DNA of 64,000 nt from Macrolepiota albuminosa (taxonomy: Eukaryota; Basidiomycota; Agaricomycetes; Agaricales; Agaricaceae): contig JAMWFC010000009.1 of assembly GCA_027475525.1 (NCBI GenBank), forward strand, positions 2,082,197 through 2,146,196, written 5' to 3'. The position numbers and the translations under genes are program-made. The notes beneath the pieces were generated by a model. That model ran no database searches and was not told the origin of the DNA. It saw only the letters and a list, made by a program, of their open reading frames with translations. Shown here one piece after another: positions 1 to 9,777 of the stretch (position 1 is its first letter; every line of letters begins with the position of its first letter).

Positions 1-709
1 AAGTCAGAGCCGGAGAGGCTGCCATCCCCGCCCTCCGACGACGATTGGTATGAGGAGCCTGAAGAGGCTCGTATGGAATCTCCTGTGCCGCACGAGATGG
101 CGGCACAATGTATGGCGCGTAAACGGCGCAACAGCAATCGACGAGCTAAGATGGAGCGTCGGGCGCAGGATAGCGCCAAGCGAGGAGCTGCCCTCCTCGA
201 GGACCAAACCGGGCGCATTCCTGATGCACTTGGTGTTGTGATCTATCGTGATCACACTATTGAGCGCCAGAACTCATTCTTTGGCGCAGGGTTAGCTCCC
301 CAATTCTATTGGTCGCCAATGACCAATACCATCTTTGTCGGGCAAGAAGCCCGCGCAGCCAGGTCCTTTGAGGACGATAAACAGGGCAACGCCGCGGTGA
401 CGCCCCACAACAGTAAGGTGTACCAAGTGGCACCTTGTGGGTTTCCCCGCAGTCCTCGAGAAGTCCGCAGACTTCATGCACTGGTTAACAACCAGTTTAC
501 GCCGCTTTGTCAGCGTCAGTTGGGCTACCTCTTGCTCAACGAATTCAAGCGGGTGGCGCTCAACTGCCACCCTACGGCCCAAGACAGAGCTATGTCTCAT
601 CTACTCGATGAGGTCGAGTATAGGACTATCGCGGTACCCTTCATGAGTCCAGAGGAGTGGGAGAACGTCCCGCAAATGATTGTGCCATTGCGGCTCTATT
701 GCCGCAAAG
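1..709 (+). pseudogene. Unidentified ORF, 5' part, interrupted by an LTR retrotransposon
   Basis: The frame is open from base 1, so the gene begins upstream of the window. It stays open for about 236 codons until the LTR at 710. The product starts acidic and proline-rich, then has a very basic stretch (RKRRNSNRRAKMERR) and a mixed globular part; no domain is recognised. The retrotransposon at 710-6728 sits in it, flanked by CAAAG at 705-709 and 6729-6733. Joining across the duplication gives a frame that stops near 6886. A different frame of the downstream part (6736-7028) reads as an acidic tail ending at 7028, so an intron or small indel is also possible. It may be a host gene, or the last ORF of another LTR element (see 7074-7306). 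Confidence 0.5.
705..709. repeat. Target-site duplication CAAAG, left copy
   Basis: CAAAG at 705-709 is repeated at 6729-6733, directly outside the two 312-bp LTRs. A 5-bp duplication is the normal footprint of a Ty3/gypsy integrase. Confidence 0.93.
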
Positions 710-1021
710 TGTCAGGGGACTCCTCGCTCTTGTCTTTCCTTTTCTGGAGTTTCCAGAGAACTCCGGAGCATTTCCCGTGCCCCGGAGTTCTCCCGGCCTC
801 CTGGAGCTAGCCGTTGGATACTGTACAGTCGTTCCCACGCCTGTCCACCCCCGTACTGATGTGCCGCACTGGCAGAGGAATCCTTAGACTTGTTCTCTTT
901 GGATTTTCCTCTGCCAGGTGATTAGTTATTGATTGTACTGTCGTTACTGGCTCTAATATACTTTGGATTTCCCTCTGCCAGTTGTGTGATAGTGCCGCAA
1001 CCTCCGGAGGTCGCCCTTACA
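710..1021 (+). repeat. 5' LTR of the young chromovirus (312 bp)
   Basis: The repeat starts TGTCAGGGGACTCC and ends CGCCCTTACA. It matches 6417-6728 base for base in length, with five differences, all transitions. Four of them are in CCGG contexts (CTGG or CCAG against CCGG). The motif AGACTTGTTCT at 886-896 is complementary to the primer-binding site just downstream, which would place the transcript start near 886 and make U3 about 176 bp. Confidence 0.95.
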
Positions 1022-1023
1022 GC

Positions 1024-1034
1024 AGAACAAGTCT
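1024..1034 (+). promoter_or_regulatory. Self-priming primer-binding site
   Basis: AGAACAAGTCT begins two bases after the 5' LTR. It is the exact reverse complement of AGACTTGTTCT at 886-896 in the LTR, and pairing stops after 11 bases on both sides. No match to the 3' end of a common tRNA is evident. Tf1 of fission yeast and related chromoviruses prime reverse transcription with the first 11 nt of their own RNA; the same mechanism is inferred here. Confidence 0.7.
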
Positions 1035-1129
1035 CCTAATTCCGGTCTGGAAGCCCCCCATAGCCGTCAGAAGAATTCTCTGGCTCCTATCTGCCGCTTC
1101 TCCACCAGTTTTAAGCATCTGGACCTTCT

Positions 1130-2353
1130 ATGTCTCAGCTTGCCTCTTCAGACACTCCTCCGGACGCTACAGCTCCTCAGGATGAAGCCTGGACTTGCTT
1201 GCTCCACCTAGAGGCTCAAGTGCAGCTTACTCAAGCTTCCCTCACTCACCACACCGCCGAACTCTCCACCCTCCGACAAACCACTGAAACCATCTCCGAC
1301 TCCCTCCGGGCACTCCTAGAGCATCTCAACACCACTCCCTTGGTTGCTACCGCAACCCCAGCAGCGGCACTGCCCCCCGCTGTTCAGCCATCCTCTCCGA
1401 ATCCTCTGAGGACCCAAGGGACCCCACGTGCGCTCCTCCCCCGACCAGCAATCCCGGATGCCTACGATGGCAACCATGTGACCAGAGAACAATTTCTACA
1501 GTCGTGCCTCACCTATATCCAGCTCTGCGGGGACGACTTCATCTTGGACGACCTGAAAATCGCATGGGTTCTCTCCTACATGAAGTCTGGGAGAGCGGCC
1601 ACCTACGCACTGCGGGTTTTCCGACGCCCTGGAGGCGTTGCGGGGTTTGCAAACTGGGCCGCATTTGAGCAGGAGTTCCGGGACGAGTTCTTCCCCCGGA
1701 ACCCAGCCAAGGCAGCTGCGCTGGTCCTCCGAGACAGGGATCAATACGGACAAGGGAGGCGCTCGCTGGACGAATACATTGACTCCTTCCGGGCACTAGT
1801 TGAGCAGGCTGGGTACCCCGATGGACTGCAACTGTGCCTCACCTTCTGGGAAGGGCTCCAATCCACTCTGATGGAGCGTATTGACAACCTTGCAGAAGGA
1901 CGTCCAGCCGACAACCAAGTCGCCTCCTGGTACCGAGTGGCCCGGGACCAGTGGCAGCTCATGGAACTTAAGCGCAGCCTGCACCAAGCTCCGGCCACGG
2001 CAACAGCCCTGCGTCCTTGGGTCCCTCTCCCCCGTCCCGTAGCAGCTGTGTTCTACCCTCCCAGCCTCCCTGCTCCCTCCGCCGGGCCCACACTGCCCCC
2101 GGGGGCCCCTATGGATGTGGACTCCTCCCGCCAGCATGCCAACCTACCTCTTCTGTGCCGGCGCTGCGGCACCCCTGGTCACTTTGCACGCCGTTGCCCG
2201 CTTGGCCTCGAGGTGCGTTACCTAGCCCCGGAGGAGCAGGAAGAGCTACTCCTGCAGCTCCTGGCAGCCAAGGACGCAGCTGGAGCCCCCTCTCCAGACA
2301 CGGCAGCGCCGGAGACCCGGGAGCAGGAGCGGAGTGCGGATGCGTTGGGATGA
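1130..2353 (+). CDS. gag: Gag polyprotein of the young chromovirus
   Basis: The ORF encodes 407 aa and is intact. Residues 1-90 contain a heptad-like region rich in Thr and Leu, followed by a Pro-rich linker and a retrotransposon gag core around residues 105-290 (it includes a WAAFEQEFRDEFFP segment typical of Ty3/gypsy capsids). A CCHC zinc knuckle (CRRCGTPGHFARRC) lies near residue 345 and should bind the packaged RNA. The start at 1130 is the first ATG after the primer-binding site in the long frame. The stop TGA at 2351-2353 overlaps an ATG for pol at 2350-2352. Confidence 0.92.
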   Translation: MSQLASSDTPPDATAPQDEAWTCLLHLEAQVQLTQASLTHHTAELSTLRQTTETISDSLRALLEHLNTTPLVATATPAAALPPAVQPSSPNPLRTQGTPRALLPRPAIPDAYDGNHVTREQFLQSCLTYIQLCGDDFILDDLKIAWVLSYMKSGRAATYALRVFRRPGGVAGFANWAAFEQEFRDEFFPRNPAKAAALVLRDRDQYGQGRRSLDEYIDSFRALVEQAGYPDGLQLCLTFWEGLQSTLMERIDNLAEGRPADNQVASWYRVARDQWQLMELKRSLHQAPATATALRPWVPLPRPVAAVFYPPSLPAPSAGPTLPPGAPMDVDSSRQHANLPLLCRRCGTPGHFARRCPLGLEVRYLAPEEQEELLLQLLAAKDAAGAPSPDTAAPETREQERSADALG

Positions 2354-5300
2354 GGGAGCCCGGAGGATTTTTAGAGGAGCGACGGGTGAAGAGTACGCCC
2401 CCGTCGCTTGGTGCAAATCGATTTGTATGTCTGTCCATAGAAGAGCCCAATACAACCCCTGAGGACACTTTGGCACCTACAATCGTAAGCCCACCCCTCG
2501 ATGTATCTAAAAGCCCCCCGGCCTCGCCGACTCCTCCTGCCGGGCCCCCTCGACCCCGCATCCCTGCCTGGCAACGTCGCCTTCCGAGGCGCTACGTGGT
2601 AGCCTCGACACCCTCAACCAACTCGCTCCGGCTAAAGGTGGAGGTCGAAACAACTAACACACAGCAGACCCGGAGCGTGACTGCTCTTCTAGATTCCGGA
2701 GCCACCGGGCTCTTTGTGGATGCCAAATACGTGGCCCGACACCAACTCATGACTCGCCCTCTCCCTTCCCCAATTCCGGTCTACAATATTGATGGTACCC
2801 CCAATGAAGCAGGCTCCATCCGCGCCGTTGTAGACCTGGTTCTGCGCTATCAGGCCCACGCTGAGCGTGCCACCTTCGCAGTCACCAGCTTGGGAAAGCA
2901 GGATATGATCCTGGGATACACGTGGCTCCGGGAGCACAACCCGGAGATAGACTGGACTACCGGAGAGGTGAGCATGAGTCGGTGCCCCCGACGCTGCGCC
3001 ACCTGTGCGAAGGAGGCAAGGATAGAGCGGCGCACCGCTGTGCGGGAACGTGCAGCCATCCGGGCCTGCCGGGCAGGACACATCCCCTTCGCTGACCTCG
3101 ACCTGTTGGATCCTCCGCCCCTGGCGTTCCCTCAAAGAGAGGCCCTCTACGAGGACGACAGGCACAGCAGTGGAGAGGCCACCATGGAAGACGGTCGCGA
3201 AGGAGAATTCCTGCCAGTCCCGGACCCGGAATTACCAGACAAGGCCATTGAGGTAGGGGACCGCATCTATGCCACAGCATTGCGTCTGCCGCCATTGGCA
3301 GAGGAGATCCGGGCCAGCCAGACCACTTCCCAACGGTTGGCCCAGGCCTTCGCCACCAATACCTCGCCTCGCCCATTCCGGGATACCGTCCCAGGCCACC
3401 TGCACGACTTTGAGGATGTTTTCTCCAAGGCCTCGTTTGATTCTCTCCCGGAGCGCAAGCAGTGGGATCATGCCATCGAGCTCCTACCAGACTCGAAGCC
3501 GGCCAACTGCAAGGTGTACCCACTGGCGCCCAAGGAGCAGGATGAACTAGATGCCTTCCTCCAGGAGAATCTCGAAACTGGAAGAATTCGACCCTCAAAG
3601 TCACCGATGGCCTCCCCGGTGTTTTTCATCAAGAAGAAGGATGGCACCCTCCAGTTGGTCCAAGATTATCGTGTGCTTAATGCGATGACCATCAAGAACC
3701 ACTACCCGCTCCCTCTCATCTCAGAACTCATTAACAACCTCCGGGGTGCACGCTACTTCACCAAGTTGGACGTCCGCTGGGGCTACAACAATGTGCGCAT
3801 CCAGGAGGGAGACGAGTGGAAGGCTGCGTTTCGGACCAACTGGGGCCTGTTTGAACCATTGGTAATGTTCTTCGGGCTCACCAACAGCCCCGCCACCTTT
3901 CAAACCATGATGAATGACATATTCCGGGACCTCATCGCAGATGGGGTGGTGTGTGTGTACCTGGACGATATCCTCATCTACACCAAGACGCTAGAGGAGC
4001 ACCGCCGGATCACCCGCATAGTCCTAGACCGCCTCCGCCAGTATCAGCTCTACCTCAAACCGGAGAAATGTGAGTTCGAGAAAACTCAGATCGAGTACCT
4101 CGGGCTCATCATCTCTCACGGTACGGCGGAGATGGACCTGGTGAAGGTGGCCGGCATTACGCAGTGGCCAGAGCCCCGGAACAAGAAGGAAGTACAGGCC
4201 TTCCTGGGGTTCATCCAGGACTTTTCCCACCACGCACGGCCCCTCTTTGACCTCATCCGGAAGGAGGCAGCCTGGACTTGGGGTGATGCGGAGCAACAGG
4301 CCTTCAATGCCCTGAAGCAAGCCATCACCTCCAAGCCAGTGCTCCTCTTCCCAGATGACGATCAGCCTTTCCGAGTCGAGGCAGACAGCTCCGACTTTGC
4401 TACCGGCGCTGTCCTGTCCCAGCAATCCCCAGGGGATGGCAAGTGGCATCCGGTGGCCTTCTACTCTAAGAGCCTCAATGCCGTGGAGTGGAACTATGAG
4501 ATCCACGACAAGGAGATGCTGGCAATCATCTGGTCACTAGAGGAGTGGCGCCACTTCCTGGAGGGGGCCCGGCACAAGTTCAAAGTCTGGACAGACCACA
4601 AGAACTTGGAGTACTTCCGGACAGCAAAGAAGCTCAACCGCCGCCAGGCCCGGTGGTCCCTCTACCTTGCCAACTTTGACTTCTCACTGCATCACAAGCC
4701 GGGGAGGTCAATGGGGAAGCCCGATGCCCTATCCAGGCGTGCCGACCATGGCTCCGGGGCTGGAGACAACGACAACATCACTCTCCTACGACTGGAGCTG
4801 TTTGCTATCCAGGCACTGGAGGGGATATCCGCCCAGGGAGACGAGGTCGACATTCTCCGGGATATCCGTCGGGGGAACCGGGAGGGGATGCAGGAGGACT
4901 CCGTGGCCAAGGCCGCCTTGGCTCTACGGTCTCATCGCCCCACGGGCACGAGGGCAGTGCATGCCAACGAGTGGAGTCTCCAAGACGGCCTCCTCACCTA
5001 CCGCGGCCGCATCTATGTACCCAACGACCTGGAGCTCCGGCAACGCATTGTTGAGCAGCACCACGACTCCCGCATTGCCAGGCACCCCGGGCGCTGGAAG
5101 ACACTGGAACTTGTGTCCCGGAACTACTGGTGGCCCCAGATGTCGAGATACATAGGCTCCTACACCAGCACCTGTGATCTCTGCCTCTGGACCAAGCCCC
5201 AGTGCCATCTTCCTACCGGTCAGCTGCACTCCTTGCCGACGCCCGCAGAATGGTGGAGTGTGGCCTCTGTGGACTTCATTGTGGAGCTTCTGGACACACA

Positions 5301-6317
5301 CGGCTACGATGCTATCCTGGTGGTCGTGGACCTCTATGGCAAACGGGCTCACTTCATTCCGACCCACACGACCTGCTCCGCCATGGGTGCCGCTAACCTG
5401 TACCGGAAGAATGTCTGGAAACTCCACGGTCTTTCCGATGCGTACGTGTCCGACCAGGGCCCACAGTTTGTTGCGGAGTTCACCCGGGAGCTCTACCGCC
5501 TCCTGCATGTGAAGCTCCACACCTCCACTGCCTACCACCCACAATCTGACGGCCAGACCGAACGTGTTACCAGGAGCTTGAGCAATACCTGCGGCTATTC
5601 TGCAACGAGCGTCAGGACGACTGGGATGAGCTCCTGCCGGAGGCGGAATTCCAGTACAACAACCATGTCCATGCCTCGACGCAGGTATCACCCTTCTTCC
5701 TTGACATGGGGCGGCACCCCCGGATGGGTTTTGAGCCACGCACACGGCGGTCGGAGAACGAATCGGTCAACGAGTTTGTGGACCGCATGCAGAAGGCACA
5801 GGAGGAGGCAAAGGCTGTGCTAACTAAGGCAAAGGACGACATGGCACGATACTACAACCAGGGCTGGACACCAGCTCCCAAGTACAAGCCCGGAGACTGC
5901 GTATTCCTGGATGCCTCCGACATCTCCACCACGCGACCCTCAAAGAAGCTGTCTCATCGTCAACTGGGGCCATACCCCATTGAGCGTCAGGTGGGGCCCC
6001 TAGCCTACCGACTCCGGCTGCCTGCGGGCATGCGCCAACTCCACCCAGTCTTCAACGTGGTCAAGCTTTCTCCAGCCCCGGAAGACCCCATCCCCGGGCG
6101 ACGAGCACCGCCGCCGCCACTGCCAGTCCTAGCAGACAGCGGGGTGGAGTACGAAGTGGAGAAGATCTTGGACAGCCGCCTATTCCGTGGGAAGCTACAG
6201 TACAAGGTGAAGTGGAAGGGCTATGGTATCGAAGACATCTCCTGGGAGCCATCTGAAGATGTCCATGCCCCGGCTCTCACCCGGGACTTCCACCGCTGGC
6301 ACCCTGAGGCCCCGTGA
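2350..6317 (+). pseudogene. pol: Pol of the young chromovirus, broken by one frameshift
   Basis: Read from the ATG at 2350, the order is aspartic protease (LLDSGATG, Asp near residue 115), reverse transcriptase (YLDD at 3958), RNase H (around 4380-4720), integrase zinc finger (HH from 5059, C..C near 5172), and integrase core with D, D35, E at 5272, 5452 and 5560. Just after the catalytic Glu the reading frame shifts: at about 5569 one A appears to be missing. The rest is open in another frame to 6317 and holds the GPY/F-like module (5944-6075) and a C-terminal chromodomain (about 6145-6311), which marks it as a chromovirus. The frame of 2350 itself runs on to a stop at 5823. Everything else looks intact. 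The pol frame is also open upstream to 2017, so a -1 frameshift from gag cannot be excluded. Confidence 0.93.
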
Positions 6318-6402
6318 ACCATACGGGGAGTTTACCCCCTTTCTCTAGCGGATCAGGCCATCCACGAGTTCTTCTACCCAGCACGTCGAGACGCCGCGCC
6401 CT

Positions 6403-6413
6403 AGAAGGGGGGG
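6403..6413 (+). other. Polypurine tract of the young chromovirus
   Basis: AGAAGGGGGGG lies three bases before the 3' LTR. This is the expected plus-strand primer position. Confidence 0.75.
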
Positions 6414-6416
6414 TGA

Positions 6417-6728
6417 TGTCAGGGGACTCCTCGCTCTTGTCTTTCCTTTTCCGGAGTTTCCGGAGAACTCCAGAGCATTTCCCGTGCCCCGGAGTTCTCC
6501 CGGCCTCCCGGAGCTAGCCGTTGGATACTGTACAGTCGTTCCCACGCCTGTCCACCCCCGTACTGATGTGCCGCACTGGCAGAGGAATCCTTAGACTTGT
6601 TCTCTTTGGATTTCCCTCTGCCAGGTGATTAGTTATTGATTGTACTGTCGTTACTGGCTCTAATATACTTTGGATTTCCCTCTGCCAGTTGTGTGATAGT
6701 GCCGCAACCTCCGGAGGTCGCCCTTACA
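6417..6728 (+). repeat. 3' LTR of the young chromovirus (312 bp)
   Basis: It is the same length as 710-1021 and begins TGTCAGG and ends CCCTTACA. Five transitions in 312 bp separate the two copies (about 1.6 %), so the insertion is young. CAAAG follows directly at 6729-6733. Confidence 0.95.
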
Positions 6729-6733
6729 CAAAG

Positions 6734-7028
6734 AGGGAGGGAAAATTGTGCCCGCGAAATCTGGACGCGCCAGTACCCGTCCGACACCGGGGATCTGCCT
6801 GATCCCCAACCACCTGTCCCGGGGTCGACCATCGACCCCAATCTCACACTGTCCCCCCTCCGGGACTATGACGATTCCCTGCCAGTAGCAGGGCCTTCGG
6901 GTACTTCCTACGTGCCCGCACCCGAGGATGAACTCCTCGACTACGACATGGACGACGCGACTGCTGATCCATTCTGGGAGCCTGGGGACTCTTCCATTGC
7001 CCCCGTCCCTGACTTACCGACGGCATGA
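6734..7028 (+). pseudogene. Unidentified ORF, 3' part, after the retrotransposon
   Basis: This is the continuation of the ORF at 1-709. One frame ends at 7028 and gives a Pro- and Asp-rich acidic tail (for example DYDDSLPVAGPSG). It is not the frame reached by simple joining at CAAAG, so either the interrupted gene had an intron here or it carried an indel. No domain is recognised. Confidence 0.4.
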
Positions 7029-7073
7029 CCGTCGTATTATCTCAAGACCGTAGCTTGGTCTGATTGGGGGGTG

Positions 7074-7306
7074 TGTAGCGTAGTCCGCTATGTGGCGTTG
7101 GCCACATAGCTTTACTTACTTTACAGTAGACACTATTATATTATATTTATTATAATATAATATTAATTTACATTACTATATAATTAGTTTACCAGCTGCT
7201 TACAAAGCAGCTTATTTTTGTTTTGTACTTCATAGTCAATAGACCGGACTGGTCTGATTCTGTGCAGTGTGAACACTAAGCTCACAATTCCTGTAACTTC
7301 GTTACA
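7074..7306 (+). repeat. Possible LTR of the element that contained the interrupted ORF
   Basis: A G-run (GGGGGG, 7066-7071) follows the ORF end by about 40 bp. Next comes an AT-rich segment that starts TGTAGCG and ends CGTTACA. The position after an ORF, the purine run and the TG..CA ends fit a 3' LTR of about 233 bp. No second copy is in the window, so this is inference only. Confidence 0.3.
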
Positions 7307-8425
7307 CTGCTGCCTCTCCTCATGTGCTGCACTCTTCAAAACTGCTTGCAGCTTTGCAAGTCTTCTATTGTCTCTCAGTGCGGCAACTACGTCTTGACTA
7401 TGTCAGATCTTAGGTACCATTCTGGTGACTTGAACTTGTTCAAGCTTGCAGCAGGGCAGAAAGTGCCTGCACCTGCAAATATTGCTTATGACTCTTGCCT
7501 TACAAGTGCTGCACCTGCAGCACCACCTTGTTTACTGTTTTTCTCCCTGCTCCAATGGCAAGCACTTTTTTCGCGCACTTTGTACCTGCACTAATTTTTT
7601 TTTCACCTTTTTTTTTGCAGCCAAACTTGAACTTGCACATCCAAATACCTGGCATTCTCAATTGGCATGACCAACACTCAGGTTGCTTCTGCCGCTGCCA
7701 TGCCAGGGCTCATTTGATGTTGATAAAATTGTAAGCCACTCAATCGATTTTTCTTTGCATTCTACTGATGCCTCATTGAGTCAACTACGATTTCTATCCT
7801 ACAATCTCCGAACCCTCTCTCACAGCTGCCTCAGCCTGTCCGACCCTCCTTCCAACTTCCTTGAAGAACTCTGGCATCCGCAATGCAGCGTGACCACTGT
7901 GACCACATCTTCACTTGCCTTGAGCACAGCCGCCTCAGCCTGTCCAACCCTCCTTCCAACTTCCTTGAAGAACTCTGGCATCCGCAATGCAGCGTGACCA
8001 CTGTGACCGCATCTTCACTTGCCTCAAGCACCAGGTCTGACTGCTGCCCTCCAATCGTGCATTCACCACTGACTCTTTGCAGACACGCCACCAAAGACTG
8101 GGACTTGATGGGAGAGGCTAGTTCAAGGTCGCGTCCACAGAATTCCGTTCTTGAAGATCTCGAATCCAAACAAGCAATGAAAGCTGTCCCCGTCACGACA
8201 GAAGACATGGTGCGCAGTCTTGAAGAACAAATCAAAGCTCGGAGTCGGTCTGCCAGGATTCTTGGGGCTGTTGGACCCTGGTATTGACCTTCCTGTTCGC
8301 GCACAACATTTGTCGCTCAACTTTACTCTGCTATGCCTGTTCAGGATGGGCCTGTTGCCTCGGAGACCAATCGTCCATATTCATTGGTTACTTTTTGCAT
8401 CATTATATTGACTCTTCAACTTCAG
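7307..8425. other. No confident gene; contains an imperfect 104-bp tandem duplication
   Basis: Moderate GC, and no ORF that I recognise. Two copies of a 104-bp unit at 7828-7931 and 7932-8035 differ at several positions, so this duplication is real rather than an assembly overlap. After a possible splice acceptor near 8083, a short open stretch to about 8265 reads like an exon rich in Glu, Ser and Arg (SLEEQIKARSRS), but its protein is unknown. Confidence 0.4.
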
Positions 8426-8535
8426 GCACAAAGGCGACCAAAAAGTGGTTTTGGAATGATGTTGGGCTAGAAAAACGCGACTCTACTTATGTAGTGACTC
8501 TAGACAAGCGTCCATTGAAGACTCCACCAGGAAAG
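8426..8535 (+). pseudogene. ATP12-like exon fragment (F1-ATPase assembly chaperone)
   Basis: After a splice-acceptor-like TTCAG, the frame reads KKWFWNDVGLEKRDS followed by TYVVTLDKRPLKTPPGK. This is the conserved N-terminal signature of ATP12, the mitochondrial chaperone for the F1 alpha subunit. The next bases look like a donor (GTTTTT), but neither flank reads as the rest of ATP12; downstream is Ser/Pro low-complexity sequence. I treat it as a captured or stranded exon. A full gene with poorly visible exons is less likely. Confidence 0.5.
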
Positions 8536-9777
8536 GTTTTTGCACGGCTCGATCTTGCACCATCGCTCTAGACAGAAACTCTACCCTGTCTCTTCCTCCT
8601 GCCCTCACCCATTCGAATTCTGGTTCGACAAAACTTGCAGCGCCATCGTCGACGATGTCCTCTAGCTCTGTACCATCTCGACCTAGAACAACAAGTTCTT
8701 CCACGTCTTCTTCTTCTTTACCCACACACACTGAAAGTCAGGCCTCCAACACCTTGAGCACCAACTCTCAACAATCCTCTACCGCATACCCCCTGTGCCC
8801 GAATCATGGTGCCTCTACCGCCTTCGCTCAACTTGCTCCCTGTGGGCTTTTGTTTGCTCAGGTGCCGCCGAGAAAATCTGGGAGGAGGTCCCCATACTCT
8901 CAACTAAACCCGTGGTCGAGCACCCCTACCCACATTTGAGCCATCACCACCTTGCCCGCTCAGTGGCACCGAATCCAGACAACTGAGCAGGAATGCATGG
9001 GGATAGGGACTGCCTTTTACTCCCGCCCCTCTGCCCCTCGTCACTCACACTCAACCTCTCCTCCTCTCCCCTCCAGGTCCTCCTCCATGACCTCCTCCTC
9101 CTCCCATGTCGCCTGCAAGCACTCCTTCTCCAGCACCCCCGTCCTCAACAAGGAGAATCTCCTCTACGACAAGGCCCGTGATGCCTCCATCCACTCCGTC
9201 AACCAACTCTTGTGCTATTTGGCAGGTCCGCAATGTGTGCGCAATGCACAGGCAGACATGCTCTGAAGGCACCTAGGATTTGTGCCTGTGCCTGCACCTC
9301 GGACTTGGCGCCGGGATAGTGTTCAGCTGCTTCGTCGCTGGTTGTATCACTAGTTTTGCTGCTATTTCGCACAGATGCAGTTGAAGAGCTGGGTTCTGAG
9401 GAGTTCGTCATCAGCATGCACTACTCCAGCAGCACCGCCATCACCGCAAATGGCAGTCCCATTGACGGCAGTCCCATCGACGGCAGGGCACCTCCAGCGC
9501 AGACTTGACGTGCTTAGCAAGCCAACAACAAGAAGCTGCCACTGGAAGTGGGAAGTATGAGGTTTTATGATTGAATGCAAAACTGAAGTTGACCCAGTCA
9601 TCCACATGCATTGGTGCATTAGTCTACAAGCTTGGTGGAGGTCTCCGGTTGTCAATGTAGCTATGTTGTCTGCATTGCATCTCAATAGTCATGAAAATGT
9701 CACTTGTAAATGCAAATTTCGCTTATAAATGTCATTGGTCAAAAAAAATTATTCAAAAGCAACATTAGCATAGAAGA
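8536..9777. other. No supportable gene; C-rich low-complexity sequence
   Basis: 8570-9200 is C- and T-rich on the plus strand. All frames give Ser/Pro/Thr or Pro/Leu low complexity. 9200-9777 shows short open frames without recognisable motifs. Nothing is called here. Confidence 0.4.

Noticed and set aside
2109..2561. 150-codon minus-strand ORF opposite gag-pol
   Set aside because: A shadow of the GC-rich gag and pol frames; Pro/Gly/Arg-rich with no independent support.
7828..8035. 104-bp tandem duplication as another assembly artefact
   Set aside because: The copies differ at several positions and the period is not 77, so it is a real, older duplication.
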